This document shows, piece by piece, positions 1 through 8,368 of a DNA stretch of 64,000 nucleotides. Below the pieces are notes generated by a model. It was not told where the DNA came from and ran no database searches. It worked only from the letters and a program-made list of their open reading frames with translations. Position 1 is the stretch's first letter. The number at the start of each line of letters is the position of its first letter. Position numbers and translations under genes: made by a program. The stretch comes from Paenibacillus mucilaginosus 3016 (GTDB lineage: Bacteria; Bacillota; Bacilli; Paenibacillales; NBRC-103111): positions 8,521,501 to 8,585,500 of the forward strand of contig NC_016935.1 of the NCBI RefSeq assembly GCF_000250655.1. The letters are read 5' to 3'.

Positions 1-117
1 GTCCTCCGGCAGGCCCATGAGGCTTCCGTCAAATTCGTTCAATACGCTGGCCAGCATCTCTTTGCGCAGGCGCTTCTGCGTCACCCGGACGCGTTCAGTC
101 AATGTGTGCGTGCTCAT
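1..117 (-). CDS. Unidentified protein, N-terminal 39 residues only
   Basis: The gene runs off the left edge, so only the first 39 codons are present. The ATG at 115-117 is preceded by a GGGAGGAG-type ribosome site, which supports the start. The visible part is polar and basic at first (MSTHTLTERVRVTQKRLRKE), then contains NEFDGSLMGLPED. No domain can be recognised from so short a piece, and no function is proposed. Confidence 0.55.
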   Translation of the reverse strand, partial: MSTHTLTERVRVTQKRLRKEMLASVLNEFDGSLMGLPED

Positions 118-172
118 TCTCCGTCTCCTCCCGCCACCCGGAGGGTTACCGCTTCCCTCGAACGTGCTTGGC

Positions 173-196
173 CGCCCGGGTAAGCCCGGGCGTTTT
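173..196. terminator. GC-rich hairpin with T run
   Basis: A perfect 8-bp stem (CGCCCGGG, loop TAAG, CCCGGGCG) is followed by TTTT on the + strand. No + strand gene ends just upstream, so it may be a relic terminator or a leader structure of the minus-strand gene that starts 56 bases away. The rest of 118-537 shows no gene. Confidence 0.4.
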
Positions 197-537
197 CCCC
201 CCATCGTAGCCTACCCCCAGTGGTCTGTCAACGCAGAGAAAATCACGGCCGGACGAACCCCAAAATCATTCACCGAAGGTGTTTCAACCTCCGAAGAAAC
301 GGGTAATCAAGCGGAACCGCCCTGCTGCCGCCGATTCATCGCTTGCCCCCATAGCATTGCTGTCCACCTATGGCAGCCCCTCTCCAGTTCACCACTGCTT
401 TTCTGAATCATCACATCTGCCGGATGCTTGATTCCAATCCGTTTCCATGGTATGGTAACTAACAAATATTGGTTTGTAATCGCTTTAATTGTTTGGTACA
501 GCTTATGTATCTCTACTCTGACGAAGGTGGTGTTCTC

Positions 538-870
538 ATGGACATTGTGCTGATTCTCCTGGTTTTGGCGGCTGCCTGCTACTTCCTGTACCGCCGCAAT
601 GCCGGCTGGACAACCGTTTCGAGCGGCATCGGACCCGATGCCCGCAGGCTCGAAGACCATTACCGCTATCTCAAGTCGCAGAGCATCCGCTGCCGGCTCA
701 AATCCAACGCCGATTCGCATCTGGGCACGATCCAGACCGCGGCGGCCGCGGTCGATCCGCTTAACAACGAGCATCTTCAGCTCGATGTGCACACGGAAGA
801 CATCCACAAGGCGTCCGAGCTCCTGCAGCAGCTGCAGGAACCCGCGCCTTACGGAAGGAATACACCGTAA
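538..870 (+). CDS. Small membrane-anchored protein, unknown function
   Basis: A 110-residue protein starting at the ATG at 538, chosen because AAGGTGG lies eight bases upstream; the reading frame is open further upstream but without a better ribosome site. Residues 2-18 form one hydrophobic segment (MDIVLILLVLAAACYFLYRR), followed by a positive stop-transfer stretch, so the remaining polar domain probably faces the cytoplasm. That domain contains several His and Asp residues (LEDHYRYL, DSHLGT, LQLDVHTEDIHKAS) and ends in a Gln-rich helix. I do not recognise the family. A hairpin follows 44 bases after the stop. Confidence 0.6.
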   Translation: MDIVLILLVLAAACYFLYRRNAGWTTVSSGIGPDARRLEDHYRYLKSQSIRCRLKSNADSHLGTIQTAAAAVDPLNNEHLQLDVHTEDIHKASELLQQLQEPAPYGRNTP

Positions 871-913
871 CTTGCCGGGAACAGCCCGGCCTTCAAACCG
901 TAACCATCCAAAC

Positions 914-940
914 AACCCCTGACCGGTAGGTTCAGGGGTT
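914..940. terminator. Hairpin between convergent genes
   Basis: Perfect 9-bp stem AACCCCTGA/TCAGGGGTT with a 9-base loop, placed between two convergent genes. There is no long T run, so termination strength is uncertain. Confidence 0.5.
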
Positions 941-993
941 AGTTCCGGTTCGGCTCGAAAAGGCTTCGGACAGTCGGAGCCGGCGGCCCGCAC

Positions 994-1569
994 TCATGGA
1001 GTCAGCTCACGGAAAAACTGGTTGTAGAACGTGTAGGGGCTGGCGGCATACCGGAAGCCGAGCGCGAAACCCGAGAACTCAATCGTTACGGACTTGAGCG
1101 CACGGGTCGTGACCTTGCTGCGGACCAGCCGGGTCAGCAGTCCCGTGTTGCCCGAGCGGACCGCCGCCACAATCAGACGGGCGAACGGCTTGTTGCGCAC
1201 GATCTCGCGGTAGAGCGGAACCAGCACCCGGGCGATGGAGCGGTGCACCCCCGTGTTGAAGTAGAATTGGGCCGTTCCCGGGCGGAGGGAGGTCCCGTTC
1301 GTGTACTGCAGCACCGGCCGCGGCGCCCGGAAGTCGACGAAATAACCGATGCCGTTCGTCGAGAAAGACGAGATGCGCGGCAGGTACAGCTGCACCTCGC
1401 GCAGCAGCCGCTCGAGCACCCCGAGATCCCCCCGGCGTACCCCCTTCGTCCAGGCCGCCGCAAAGGCCCGGTTCGTGGCGATCCGGTGGTAGAACGGGAG
1501 CATCGCCCCTGCTGCTTTCTGAAGGACGGCTGTCGTTATGCACCGTCCCGATGTCTGATTGGCCTTCAT
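994..1569 (-). CDS. Conserved hypothetical protein with an internal duplication
   Basis: A 191-residue soluble protein. AGGAGAGGG sits upstream of the ATG, supporting the start. The sequence contains two similar segments: residues 23-59 (begin MLPFYHRIATNRAFAAAW) and 116-153 (begin LVPLYREIVRNKPFARLI). Both share a helix, an R/K-rich turn, a G(D/N)xGxLxRL(L/V)R helix and a following beta-like stretch, which suggests an ancient duplication of a helical unit. No signal peptide or membrane segment is visible. I do not recognise a characterised family. Confidence 0.7.
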   Translation of the reverse strand: MKANQTSGRCITTAVLQKAAGAMLPFYHRIATNRAFAAAWTKGVRRGDLGVLERLLREVQLYLPRISSFSTNGIGYFVDFRAPRPVLQYTNGTSLRPGTAQFYFNTGVHRSIARVLVPLYREIVRNKPFARLIVAAVRSGNTGLLTRLVRSKVTTRALKSVTIEFSGFALGFRYAASPYTFYNQFFRELTP

Positions 1570-1726
1570 GACAGTGACCCTCTCCTTTTACTCCATCTTA
1601 TGTGGAGGGACGGGCAAAGGTGTGGGGCGTTCCCCCACCAGGGCATGGACGATAAGCCCGCAGCCGATGCGGTTACCAGGTCGGACCTGCCTTTGTTTGA
1701 CTATAGCGCATGCCGGATCTCAATCC

Positions 1727-2160
1727 GTTCGCCCTCTTACACGGATTTTCCGTGTTACATGCCCGATGCAGCCTTTGGCTCTCCCGCTAACACGGTTTTT
1801 CCGTCTTCCACCACATCCAATCCCCTGCTCCCGCACGCCGTTCTCCCTATTACACGGATTTTCCGTGTTACATAGCCGATGCGGACCCTCGTTCCCTCGC
1901 TAACACGGTTTTTCCGTCTTAAACCACATCCAATCCCCTGCTCCCGCACGTCGTTCGCCCTCTTACACGGATTTTCCATGTTAAATGCCACTGCGGCTTT
2001 GGGCTCCCCCGCTAACACGGTTTTTCCGTCTTAAACCACATCCAATCCCCTGCTCCCGCACGCCGTTCGCCTGCTTACACGGATTTTCCGTGCTAATATG
2101 ACGGATGCTGCCTTTGATTCTCCCGCTAACACGGTTTTTCCGCCTTCCATCACACCTCCC
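1727..2160. repeat. Four tandem copies of a ~113-bp palindrome-bearing repeat
   Basis: Four contiguous units begin near 1737, 1850, 1963 and 2075, giving periods of 113, 113 and 112 bases. Each unit holds two near-palindromes: TTACACGGA-TTT-TCCGTGTTA and TAACACGG-TTTTT-CCGTCTTA (the latter at 1788, 1901, 2013 and 2127). A shared linker contains CCAATCCCCTGCTCCCGCAC. The units are direct, with no spacers. Open frames here are repetitive and not believable as genes. A single related copy lies at 22689-22715. Confidence 0.85.
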
Positions 2161-2293
2161 CCTGCTTTCGCCCACTGCCGGCTGTCTTCCAGCGGTGGTC
2201 CGGGTTCGCACCGTCCATCTGCCCCACACCGATTCCACCGGCCTATGCTTCCCGTTTTTGCAAACGGCCCGCCATTTTCATAGATTCGTGTGC

Positions 2294-2320
2294 AAAGCCA
2301 TTATATTTATGGCTTTTTTT
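2294..2320 (+). terminator. Intrinsic-terminator-like hairpin in the glnS leader
   Basis: AAAGCCAT and ATGGCTTT form an 8-bp stem around a 7-base loop and run directly into TTTT. It ends 75 bases before the glnS start, with no + strand gene upstream. It could end read-through from the repeat region or attenuate glnS. No T-box sequence was recognised. Confidence 0.55.
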
Positions 2321-2395
2321 GTGTATTATAGAGAGATAATCGTTCGCCAGCTGGCAGTTATTTCTACACGTTATCCTGAAAAGAGGTTATCCGAC

Positions 2396-4072
2396 ATGGA
2401 AACAGCAAAACCGGCTGCGCCGGCATCATCCAACAACTTTATCAAAACCATCGTCACCGAAGACCTCAAATCGGGCAAGGTGAAAGAAGTCGTCACCCGG
2501 TTCCCGCCGGAGCCGAACGGCTACCTGCATATCGGACACGCCAAGTCGATCTGTCTCAACTTCGAGATCGCCGACGAGTTCGGCGGCCGGACGCATCTTC
2601 GTTTCGACGACACGAACCCTGCGAAGGAAGATACCGAGTTCGTCGAATCGATCAAGGAAGACGTCGCGTGGCTCGGCTTCGAATGGGAGCGCCTGACCTT
2701 CGCCTCCGATTTCTTCGGCGAAATGTATGACCGCGCCGTGCTGCTCATCCGCAAAGGCCTCGCTTACGTCGACGACCAGAGCGCCGACCAGATCCGCGAG
2801 AGCCGCGGCACGCTGACCGAGCCCGGCAAGGAGAGCCCTTACCGCGGACGCAGCGTCGAAGAGAACCTCGATCTCTTCGCCCGCATGCGTGCAGGGGAGT
2901 TCGCCAACGGGGAGAAGGTGCTCCGCGCCAAGATCGACATGGCTTCGCCGAACATCAACCTGCGCGACCCGGTCATCTACCGAATCTCGCATGCGCATCA
3001 CCACAACACGGGCGATGCCTGGTGCATCTACCCGATGTATGCCTTCGCCCACCCGCTGGAGGATGCCATCGAGGGTGTAACCCACTCGATCTGTACGCTC
3101 GAGTTCGCCGACCAGCGCCCGCTGTACGACTGGGTCGTCCGGGAATGCGAGATGGACTGCACCCCGCACCAGTACGAATTCGGACGGCTGAACCTGACCA
3201 ACACGGTCATGAGCAAAAGAAAGCTGAAGCTCCTCGTCGACGAGAAGGTCGTGGACGGCTGGGACGATCCGCGCATGCCGACGATCTCAGGTCTGCGCCG
3301 CAAAGGCTTCACGCCGGAGGCGATCCGCGACTTCTGCCGCGAGATCGGCGTCGTGAAGACGAACAACAGCGTCGTGGATGATAAGATGCTCGAGCACTTC
3401 ATCCGCGAGGACCTGAAGCTGAAGGCTCCGCGTACGATGGCGGTTCTGCAGCCGCTTAAGGTAATCATCACGAACTATCCGGAAGGGCAGATCGAACAGC
3501 TGGAAGCCGAGAACAACTCGGAGAACGAAGCGATGGGCTCCCGCCAGATTCCTTTCTCGCGCGAGATCTACATTGAGCGGGACGACTTCATGGAAGAGCC
3601 GGTCAAGGGCTACCACCGTCTGTATCCGGGCAACGAAGTCCGCTTGAAGCACGCGTATTTCATCAAGTGCGAGAACTTCGTGAAGGACGCCGACGGCAGC
3701 GTGATCGAGCTTCACTGCACGTACGATCCCGAGACGAAGAGCGGCAGCGGCTTCACCGGACGCAAGGTCAAGGGCACGATCCACTGGATCGAAGCGACCC
3801 AGGCCCGGCCGGCGGAATTCCGCCTGTATGAGCCGCTCATCCTCGAAGAAGAGGGCGAGGAAAGCGAGTCCTTCCTCGACAACATCAATCCGAAGTCGCT
3901 CGAGAAGCTGCAGGGCTTCGTAGAGAACAACATGAAGGACGCGAAGGCACAGGACAAGTTCCAGTTCTTCCGCCACGGCTACTTCAACGTCGATCCGAAG
4001 GAGACGACAGGCGAGAAGCTCGTCTTCAACCGCATCGTTTCGCTCAAGAGCTCCTTCGACGCCAAGAAATAA
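2396..4072 (+). CDS. glnS: Glutaminyl-tRNA synthetase
   Basis: Class I aminoacyl-tRNA synthetase that charges tRNA-Gln with glutamine in the cytoplasm. The 558-residue length matches the family (about 550). The start at 2396 is preceded by AAGAGG; the frame is open upstream but covers the repeat region. Motifs seen: RFPPEPNGYLHIGHAKS with HIGH at residues 45-48, and the KMSKS-equivalent VMSKRKL near 271-277, followed by the beta-barrel anticodon-binding region. Many Firmicutes use the GatCAB route instead, so a GlnRS is typical of only some Bacillales, Paenibacillus among them. It appears to be a single-gene unit with a terminator after it. Confidence 0.97.
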   Translation: METAKPAAPASSNNFIKTIVTEDLKSGKVKEVVTRFPPEPNGYLHIGHAKSICLNFEIADEFGGRTHLRFDDTNPAKEDTEFVESIKEDVAWLGFEWERLTFASDFFGEMYDRAVLLIRKGLAYVDDQSADQIRESRGTLTEPGKESPYRGRSVEENLDLFARMRAGEFANGEKVLRAKIDMASPNINLRDPVIYRISHAHHHNTGDAWCIYPMYAFAHPLEDAIEGVTHSICTLEFADQRPLYDWVVRECEMDCTPHQYEFGRLNLTNTVMSKRKLKLLVDEKVVDGWDDPRMPTISGLRRKGFTPEAIRDFCREIGVVKTNNSVVDDKMLEHFIREDLKLKAPRTMAVLQPLKVIITNYPEGQIEQLEAENNSENEAMGSRQIPFSREIYIERDDFMEEPVKGYHRLYPGNEVRLKHAYFIKCENFVKDADGSVIELHCTYDPETKSGSGFTGRKVKGTIHWIEATQARPAEFRLYEPLILEEEGEESESFLDNINPKSLEKLQGFVENNMKDAKAQDKFQFFRHGYFNVDPKETTGEKLVFNRIVSLKSSFDAKK

Positions 4073-4103
4073 CCGTCTGTACGCTTCGATACAATGAACA
4101 CCC

Positions 4104-4144
4104 AAAAGCCCCTTCCCGTGTCTGCCACGAGAAGGGGCTTCTTG
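4104..4144. terminator. Bidirectional terminator between glnS and the next gene
   Basis: Perfect 10-bp stem AAGCCCCTTC/GAAGGGGCTT (4106-4115, 4131-4140). AAAA precedes the stem, giving a U run for minus-strand transcripts, and TT follows on the + side. It separates two convergent genes. Confidence 0.85.
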
Positions 4145-4203
4145 GTATACATGCTGTCAGCCGGCCGACGGTGCGCGTCCTTGCTTGGGGCTGCCGCCCC
4201 GCC

Positions 4204-5295
4204 TCAGCGCCCGGTCGGAGCAAACGGCACATCCAGCGCCCCCGACGGTATGGGCTCCACGCCGCCCGCCGCCTCCGCCGCGCCCGGCTCCGGCTGTACG
4301 GCCGGCCGCAGGCGCCGCTCCCGCTCTTCCCGCAGCAGCCGCAGCTCCTGCCGGATCACGTCCCGGCCGGCGGCCCAAGGCACCTCAGCCGCCTTAGCCG
4401 CTCCTTCACCCCCGGCCGGCTCCATCGCCTCCGCCGCTTCCCGCAGCGACTGCCGCAGGCCTTCGGCTCCCTGCCCAAGGCAGCCGAGCCCGATCAGGCA
4501 GCGCAGGCCGAGCTGCATCGTCAGGAAGCCGGCCAGCGATTCGGCCCAGGCCCGGCAGCTCCCTTCGAAGCCGGGCGCCTCGGCCTGCGGCCGTGTGCCC
4601 AGCCGCAGGACAGCGAGCCAGCGGCCCACCGCCGGGCCTACGACGGCGAACTCGCCGTCGGCCTTTGCCTTGCTGCGCACCGCCTCGTAGAGCTGGACCG
4701 CGCCCATGCCTGCCGGGAGCTGCAGGGCCCCGTCCGCCTCCGGCAGAGCGATAACGGCCGCCCGGCCGTACACTTCGGAGAGGCCCAGGCCCGCGAACAA
4801 GGGGCCGAGCACCTCTTCGGGCTCGTCCTCCAGCATCAGCGACAGCACGAGCTCCTGCTCGGTCAGCGGCATGAGCTCCATCGTTCTCTCCGCCAGCCGC
4901 AGCTCCGCTTCCCGTTCCCGGCGCTCGGCATGGAGGCGGGCCGCCAGCTCCCCGATGAGGCCGGCAGCCGCCCCAGCCTCCAGCGGTCCCGGCAAGGCCT
5001 CGCTCTCCCCTGCGCTCCCCGCGGCCGGACCCGCACCGCCGCCGAGCTTCACGGCCGCAAGCTTGGCCTGCGGCTGCCGGGTCTTCCACTCCCTCACGGC
5101 CTCTTCGGCCTCCTCCTCGGAGCCTTCGAGCGCCAGCAGGATCAAATCCGGCCGCAGCCCGGCCGCCTTCTTCCAGCCCGGTGCGCCCTGCTCCGTGAAC
5201 TCGGCTTCCATCCCGCCGGGCCGCATCCGACCCAGAAGCTGCCTGAAGCGCTCCGGGTCTGCGACCGCCCGGCCTACCACCAACGTCCGATACAT
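4204..5295 (-). CDS. Response-regulator-like protein without phospho-Asp or DNA-binding domain
   Basis: A 363-residue protein. The start at 5295 (MYRTLVVGRAV) is chosen for the AAGGGGGCGGGAG site upstream; the frame stays open to 5349. The N-terminus resembles a CheY-type receiver as in YesN regulators, with the beta-3 segment RPDLILLALEG. The position normally held by the phospho-accepting Asp (LLDIEMP) reads Ala. A coiled segment rich in Glu and Arg follows (about 130-155), then an alpha/beta region like the linker of YesN-type regulators. The C-terminus is a charged tail with no AraC helix-turn-helix. This suggests a pseudo-receiver acting by protein contacts. Very high GC, so family assignment is tentative. 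Confidence 0.6.
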   Translation of the reverse strand: MYRTLVVGRAVADPERFRQLLGRMRPGGMEAEFTEQGAPGWKKAAGLRPDLILLALEGSEEEAEEAVREWKTRQPQAKLAAVKLGGGAGPAAGSAGESEALPGPLEAGAAAGLIGELAARLHAERREREAELRLAERTMELMPLTEQELVLSLMLEDEPEEVLGPLFAGLGLSEVYGRAAVIALPEADGALQLPAGMGAVQLYEAVRSKAKADGEFAVVGPAVGRWLAVLRLGTRPQAEAPGFEGSCRAWAESLAGFLTMQLGLRCLIGLGCLGQGAEGLRQSLREAAEAMEPAGGEGAAKAAEVPWAAGRDVIRQELRLLREERERRLRPAVQPEPGAAEAAGGVEPIPSGALDVPFAPTGR

Positions 5296-5505
5296 GGCTC
5301 CCGCCCCCTTTTGGTTCATCCGCTCCAGATCCCTATCCCCGGGCAGCATTACGGATTATTACCCTGCCGCGTACCTTCGTGAAGCTTCCATTCAATTTCC
5401 ACTAAACTGAACGCCTTGATCAGCCGATGAATTGTTTATACAAATTACATACCACAACCAATCAGGGCCATATCAAGAGCCAAGATTACGTTACCTAGGG
5501 GGTAC

Positions 5506-5706
5506 ATGATGAAAACCGATATTATCGAACCATGGTTCAGCGGACTGCTTGCCATTGTCAACGACTGGCTGATGAATGAAGTCACGGAAGGCCGCATGAG
5601 CGACGAGGACATGACCGGCTCGTTCTCGTTCACTTACGAAACCGGGGCGAAACTCGGGTTCAAGATCCTGCCGGTCAAGGAATCCTCGGAAGAACCGGCG
5701 GAGTAA
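5506..5706 (+). CDS. Small acidic protein, unknown function
   Basis: A 66-residue protein rich in Asp and Glu. AGGGGG lies just ahead of two adjacent ATG codons (5506 and 5509); either could start. It begins MMKTDIIEPWFSGLLAIVND and ends in an acidic tail ESSEEPAE. No membrane segment or motif is seen. It stands alone between two terminator-like structures. I do not recognise the family. Confidence 0.6.
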   Translation: MMKTDIIEPWFSGLLAIVNDWLMNEVTEGRMSDEDMTGSFSFTYETGAKLGFKILPVKESSEEPAE

Positions 5707-5803
5707 AGCCCTCCCCGGGCTCCTCCGCATGTAAGACACATACAACACCTAAGTATCAACCACCTGCCTCTTTGCCCCATACCCTTCAGCGCATATAAAA
5801 CAA

Positions 5804-5838
5804 ACAAGACGGGCCTCCGAGAGAGCTCCGTCTTGTTC
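5804..5838. terminator. Terminator hairpin upstream of the rsgA stop
   Basis: ACAAGACGG and CCGTCTTGT (5804-5812, 5828-5836) form a 9-bp stem followed by a short T stretch. It lies between the convergent small acidic gene and rsgA. Confidence 0.6.
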
Positions 5839-5987
5839 AGGTTCCGGCGAAGATCCACCAGAGCGCGCCTCCGGGTGTTATTCCCCCGTCAAGTACGCCC
5901 CTCCCGAGTCCGGCCGGGACTCCGTCCCTGAGCCCGACTGCGTTTCGCTCCCCTGATCGGCGTTACGCGGCTGCCGCCATGCGCTTC

Positions 5988-7061
5988 TCAGTGCCGGCCC
6001 GGCGACTTGCGCACCTGCTTGTGAATCTTCTTCCACCGGTCGCGTTCCTCCCGCTGCAGCGCCGGGTCCTCCCTGCGCGCCTCGAACGCCAGCTCCTTCT
6101 GCAGCTTCACGTAGCTGCGGTAGCGGGCCGCCTGAAGCGTGCCTTCTTCCAAGGCCGCCTGCACCGCACAGCCGGGCTCGCCCCCATGGCTGCAGTCGCT
6201 GAAGCGGCAGCCCGCGGCCAGCGCCTCGATATCGCGGAAGGCCAGGTCAAGCCCGCTGTCGGCATCCCACAGCTGCAGCTCCCGCATCCCAGGCGTGTCG
6301 ATCAGCAGGCCGCCCTCCGGCAGCCTCACCAGCTCGCGGTGCGTGGTAGTATGGCGTCCGCGGTCATCCCCCTCGCGGATCCCGCCGGTGTGCAGCACTT
6401 CCTCGCCGTACAGGCGGTTGGCGAGCGTCGATTTGCCGGCGCCCGAGGAACCAAGCAGCGCCGCCGTCCGGCCTCCCGCGAGGTACGGACGCAGCGCCTC
6501 GAGTCCCTCATCCTGCAGCGAAGAGACCGCGTGGATCGGAACGCCGGGGGCGATGCCTTCCACATCGGCGACCCGTCCCGGCACATCCGCGCACAAGTCC
6601 GCCTTGCTGAGCAGCACCACCGGCTGGGCGCCGCTTTCATAGGCGAGGGTCAAATACCGCTCCAGCCGCCGCAGGTTGAAGTCCTGGTTCAGCGCATGCA
6701 CCAGGAAAACCGTGTCCACGTTGGCGGCCACGATCTGTTCTGCGACGGCCGGGCCGGCCGCCTTGCGGGAGAACTTGCTCCGGCGCGGCAGCACGCCGTG
6801 AATCGTGGCGCGCCCGTCTGCGGGCCGGGGCTGCAGGGCCACCCAATCGCCCACCGCCGGATAATCGGCCCGCCCGAACGCCTCATGGCGCATTCGCCCG
6901 GCAATCTCCCCGAGCAGTTCGCCTTCCTCCGTCATGACCCGGTAGATGTGCTTATGCTCCAGGGTGACCCGCCCGGGCACCAAGCCCGCTTCGCGGTATT
7001 CCCCGAACGCTTCAGCCCACTTGGGATCCCAGCCCCACTCGGCCATATCTGTTGTCGTCAA
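5988..7061 (-). CDS. rsgA: Ribosome small subunit-dependent GTPase RsgA
   Basis: Circularly permuted GTPase that assists late maturation of the 30S subunit. The 357 residues show the permuted order G4-G1-G3: SKAD at 152-155, P-loop GSSGAGKS at 204-211, DTPG at 255-258. An N-terminal OB-fold region and a C-terminal zinc knuckle (Cys285, Cys290, His292, Cys298) complete the family layout. It is longer than B. subtilis RsgA (about 298), with an N-terminal extension of the YjeQ type (EWGWDPKWAEAF) found in the second, non-rpmB-linked RsgA paralogues of Bacillales. So this may be the accessory copy. Confidence 0.93.
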   Translation of the reverse strand: MTTTDMAEWGWDPKWAEAFGEYREAGLVPGRVTLEHKHIYRVMTEEGELLGEIAGRMRHEAFGRADYPAVGDWVALQPRPADGRATIHGVLPRRSKFSRKAAGPAVAEQIVAANVDTVFLVHALNQDFNLRRLERYLTLAYESGAQPVVLLSKADLCADVPGRVADVEGIAPGVPIHAVSSLQDEGLEALRPYLAGGRTAALLGSSGAGKSTLANRLYGEEVLHTGGIREGDDRGRHTTTHRELVRLPEGGLLIDTPGMRELQLWDADSGLDLAFRDIEALAAGCRFSDCSHGGEPGCAVQAALEEGTLQAARYRSYVKLQKELAFEARREDPALQREERDRWKKIHKQVRKSPGRH

Positions 7062-7262
7062 TGGTATTTAGCCTCCATACTTCAATCGAATGCATGACGC
7101 CCGGCGTCACAGTGTATTCTCATTGTATGGCATAAGGCAGGGACGGGACATGGAAAGAATGACTGTGAATCAAACTGCCCGCCAAAGCCCCGGACACAGA
7201 CCCTCCTCGGGTGCGTTACTCCTCTGACTGCCGAAGCCCAAGCGGCTTCGTATTTTCGTCCC

Positions 7263-7817
7263 TTACACTTCGATCAGCGGCAGCGGGCTAAATTCGGCAC
7301 GGAGCGCATGCTGCACATAGAGCTCCGCACTCCGGTCCAGATCCGCTTCGCTCTGCTTCAGAAGGCCCCCGTAGGAAAACACCGGAAGGTATTTCATGCC
7401 CGTCATATTGCTCGTGGCCTGAAACGGCCTCAGAAGCTCGGGAATCGTAAACTGGTTCCGGCCGCCGGGCTGGTAGTCCTCATGCGCCCCTCCCATGGAG
7501 ATGGCCACAAGCAGCTCCTTGCCGTGCAGCTTTGTGCCTGCCGAGCCGTACGCCCAGCCGTAGGTCAGCACGTCGTCCAGGTATTTTTTGAGGAGGGGCG
7601 GCGAGCTGTACCAGTAGAAGGGAAACTGGAACACAATCCGGTCATGAGCTTCCAGAAGCGCCTGCTCCTTCGCCACGTCGATCTGCCAATCCGGATACGC
7701 CTCATACAGGCGGTGAACGGTCACTCCCTCCTGCCCCTCGATCGCTGCCGCCCAGCGGTGGTTCACCTGGGATGCAGCCAGGTTCGGGTGGACAACAAGC
7801 ACTAACGTTTTCATCAT
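7263..7817 (-). CDS. NAD(P)H-dependent flavin oxidoreductase (flavodoxin fold)
   Basis: A 184-residue protein of the NAD(P)H quinone oxidoreductase family (YwrO/KefF/MdaB type), which reduces quinones or electrophiles with two electrons using FMN or FAD. Evidence: N-terminal TLVLVVHPN phosphate-loop strand, VFQFPFYWYSSPPLLKKYLD (the conserved flavin and substrate segment near residue 65), and VAISMGGAHEDY. The first two codons are both Met; either may start. The MarR gene lies upstream on the same strand, and the same palindrome TTGTACATACAA precedes both genes, so repression by that MarR with induction by electrophiles is likely. Confidence 0.88.
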   Translation of the reverse strand: MMKTLVLVVHPNLAASQVNHRWAAAIEGQEGVTVHRLYEAYPDWQIDVAKEQALLEAHDRIVFQFPFYWYSSPPLLKKYLDDVLTYGWAYGSAGTKLHGKELLVAISMGGAHEDYQPGGRNQFTIPELLRPFQATSNMTGMKYLPVFSYGGLLKQSEADLDRSAELYVQHALRAEFSPLPLIEV

Positions 7818-7835
7818 GGATCACTCCTCATTTGG

Positions 7836-7847
7836 TTGTACATACAA
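7836..7847. promoter_or_regulatory. Putative MarR operator, copy 1
   Basis: Near-perfect palindrome TTGTACATACAA (TTGTA-CA-TACAA), 19 bases upstream of the oxidoreductase start. The identical 12 bases occur upstream of the MarR gene at 8357-8368. Confidence 0.7.
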
Positions 7848-7913
7848 ATATATATCAAGAGAAGACCGTCATGACGGACTCTCATAACCCCGGATTCGTG
7901 CAGGAAGGCTATC

Positions 7914-8333
7914 CTATTTCGCTTTGTCCGCCGCTTCTTTGGCCACTCTGGACAGCTCGCGGCACATCTCTTCGCCAAACAGCTCGAAGTAGCGCGGGCA
8001 CAGACTGTCCCATGCGGCATCCAGCTTCTCCTGCATGACAAGGCTCTGTTCCGTCGGGTGGACGCAGATCCGCTTGCCGGCTCCCTTCCGCTGGACCAGT
8101 CCCTTCCCCTCCAGTTTGTCGAGAAAGCGGGTGATCGTGGAGGGAGTGACGAAGAGTTTCTCACTGAGCTCCGTCGGTGTAATGCCCGGCGTGCTGTTCA
8201 CCAGCATAAGCAGGAAAGCGTACGTGGGAGACAACCCGATGCGGGAGAACTCTTCTTCCGCAATCCGCGTGATCGTCCGGTTCAGCTTGCTAACCGTGAA
8301 GTACAGACACTTGTCAAAATTGGGTTCGGTCAT
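7914..8333 (-). CDS. MarR-family transcriptional regulator
   Basis: A 139-residue winged-helix repressor when started at 8333 (MTEPNFDK), where GAGGGA is spaced nine to ten bases away; an ATG at 8342 is too close to that site. The recognition-helix region TPTELSEKLFVTPSTITRFLDKLE... fits the MarR DNA-binding domain, followed by the wing (VQRKGAGKRICVHPTEQ). The downstream neighbour is a flavin oxidoreductase. The shared TTGTACATACAA palindrome implies autoregulation plus control of the neighbour, as in MhqR- or YodB-like electrophile sensors. The sensed ligand cannot be read from sequence. Confidence 0.88.
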   Translation of the reverse strand: MTEPNFDKCLYFTVSKLNRTITRIAEEEFSRIGLSPTYAFLLMLVNSTPGITPTELSEKLFVTPSTITRFLDKLEGKGLVQRKGAGKRICVHPTEQSLVMQEKLDAAWDSLCPRYFELFGEEMCRELSRVAKEAADKAK

Positions 8334-8356
8334 GGTCGTCATTCCCTCGTTGTTGT

Positions 8357-8368
8357 TTGTACATACAA
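8357..8368. promoter_or_regulatory. Putative MarR operator, copy 2
   Basis: TTGTACATACAA, identical to 7836-7847, embedded in a longer dyad (TTGTT...AACAA) 23 bases upstream of the MarR start codon. Confidence 0.7.

Noticed and set aside
1727..2160. Possible CRISPR array
   Set aside because: Units are 113 bases, contiguous and similar along their whole length, with no unique spacers and no cas genes.
4171..5382. 403-residue + strand frame
   Set aside because: It mirrors the minus-strand gene in high-GC sequence, has Arg/Pro/Leu-rich composition and no family signature.
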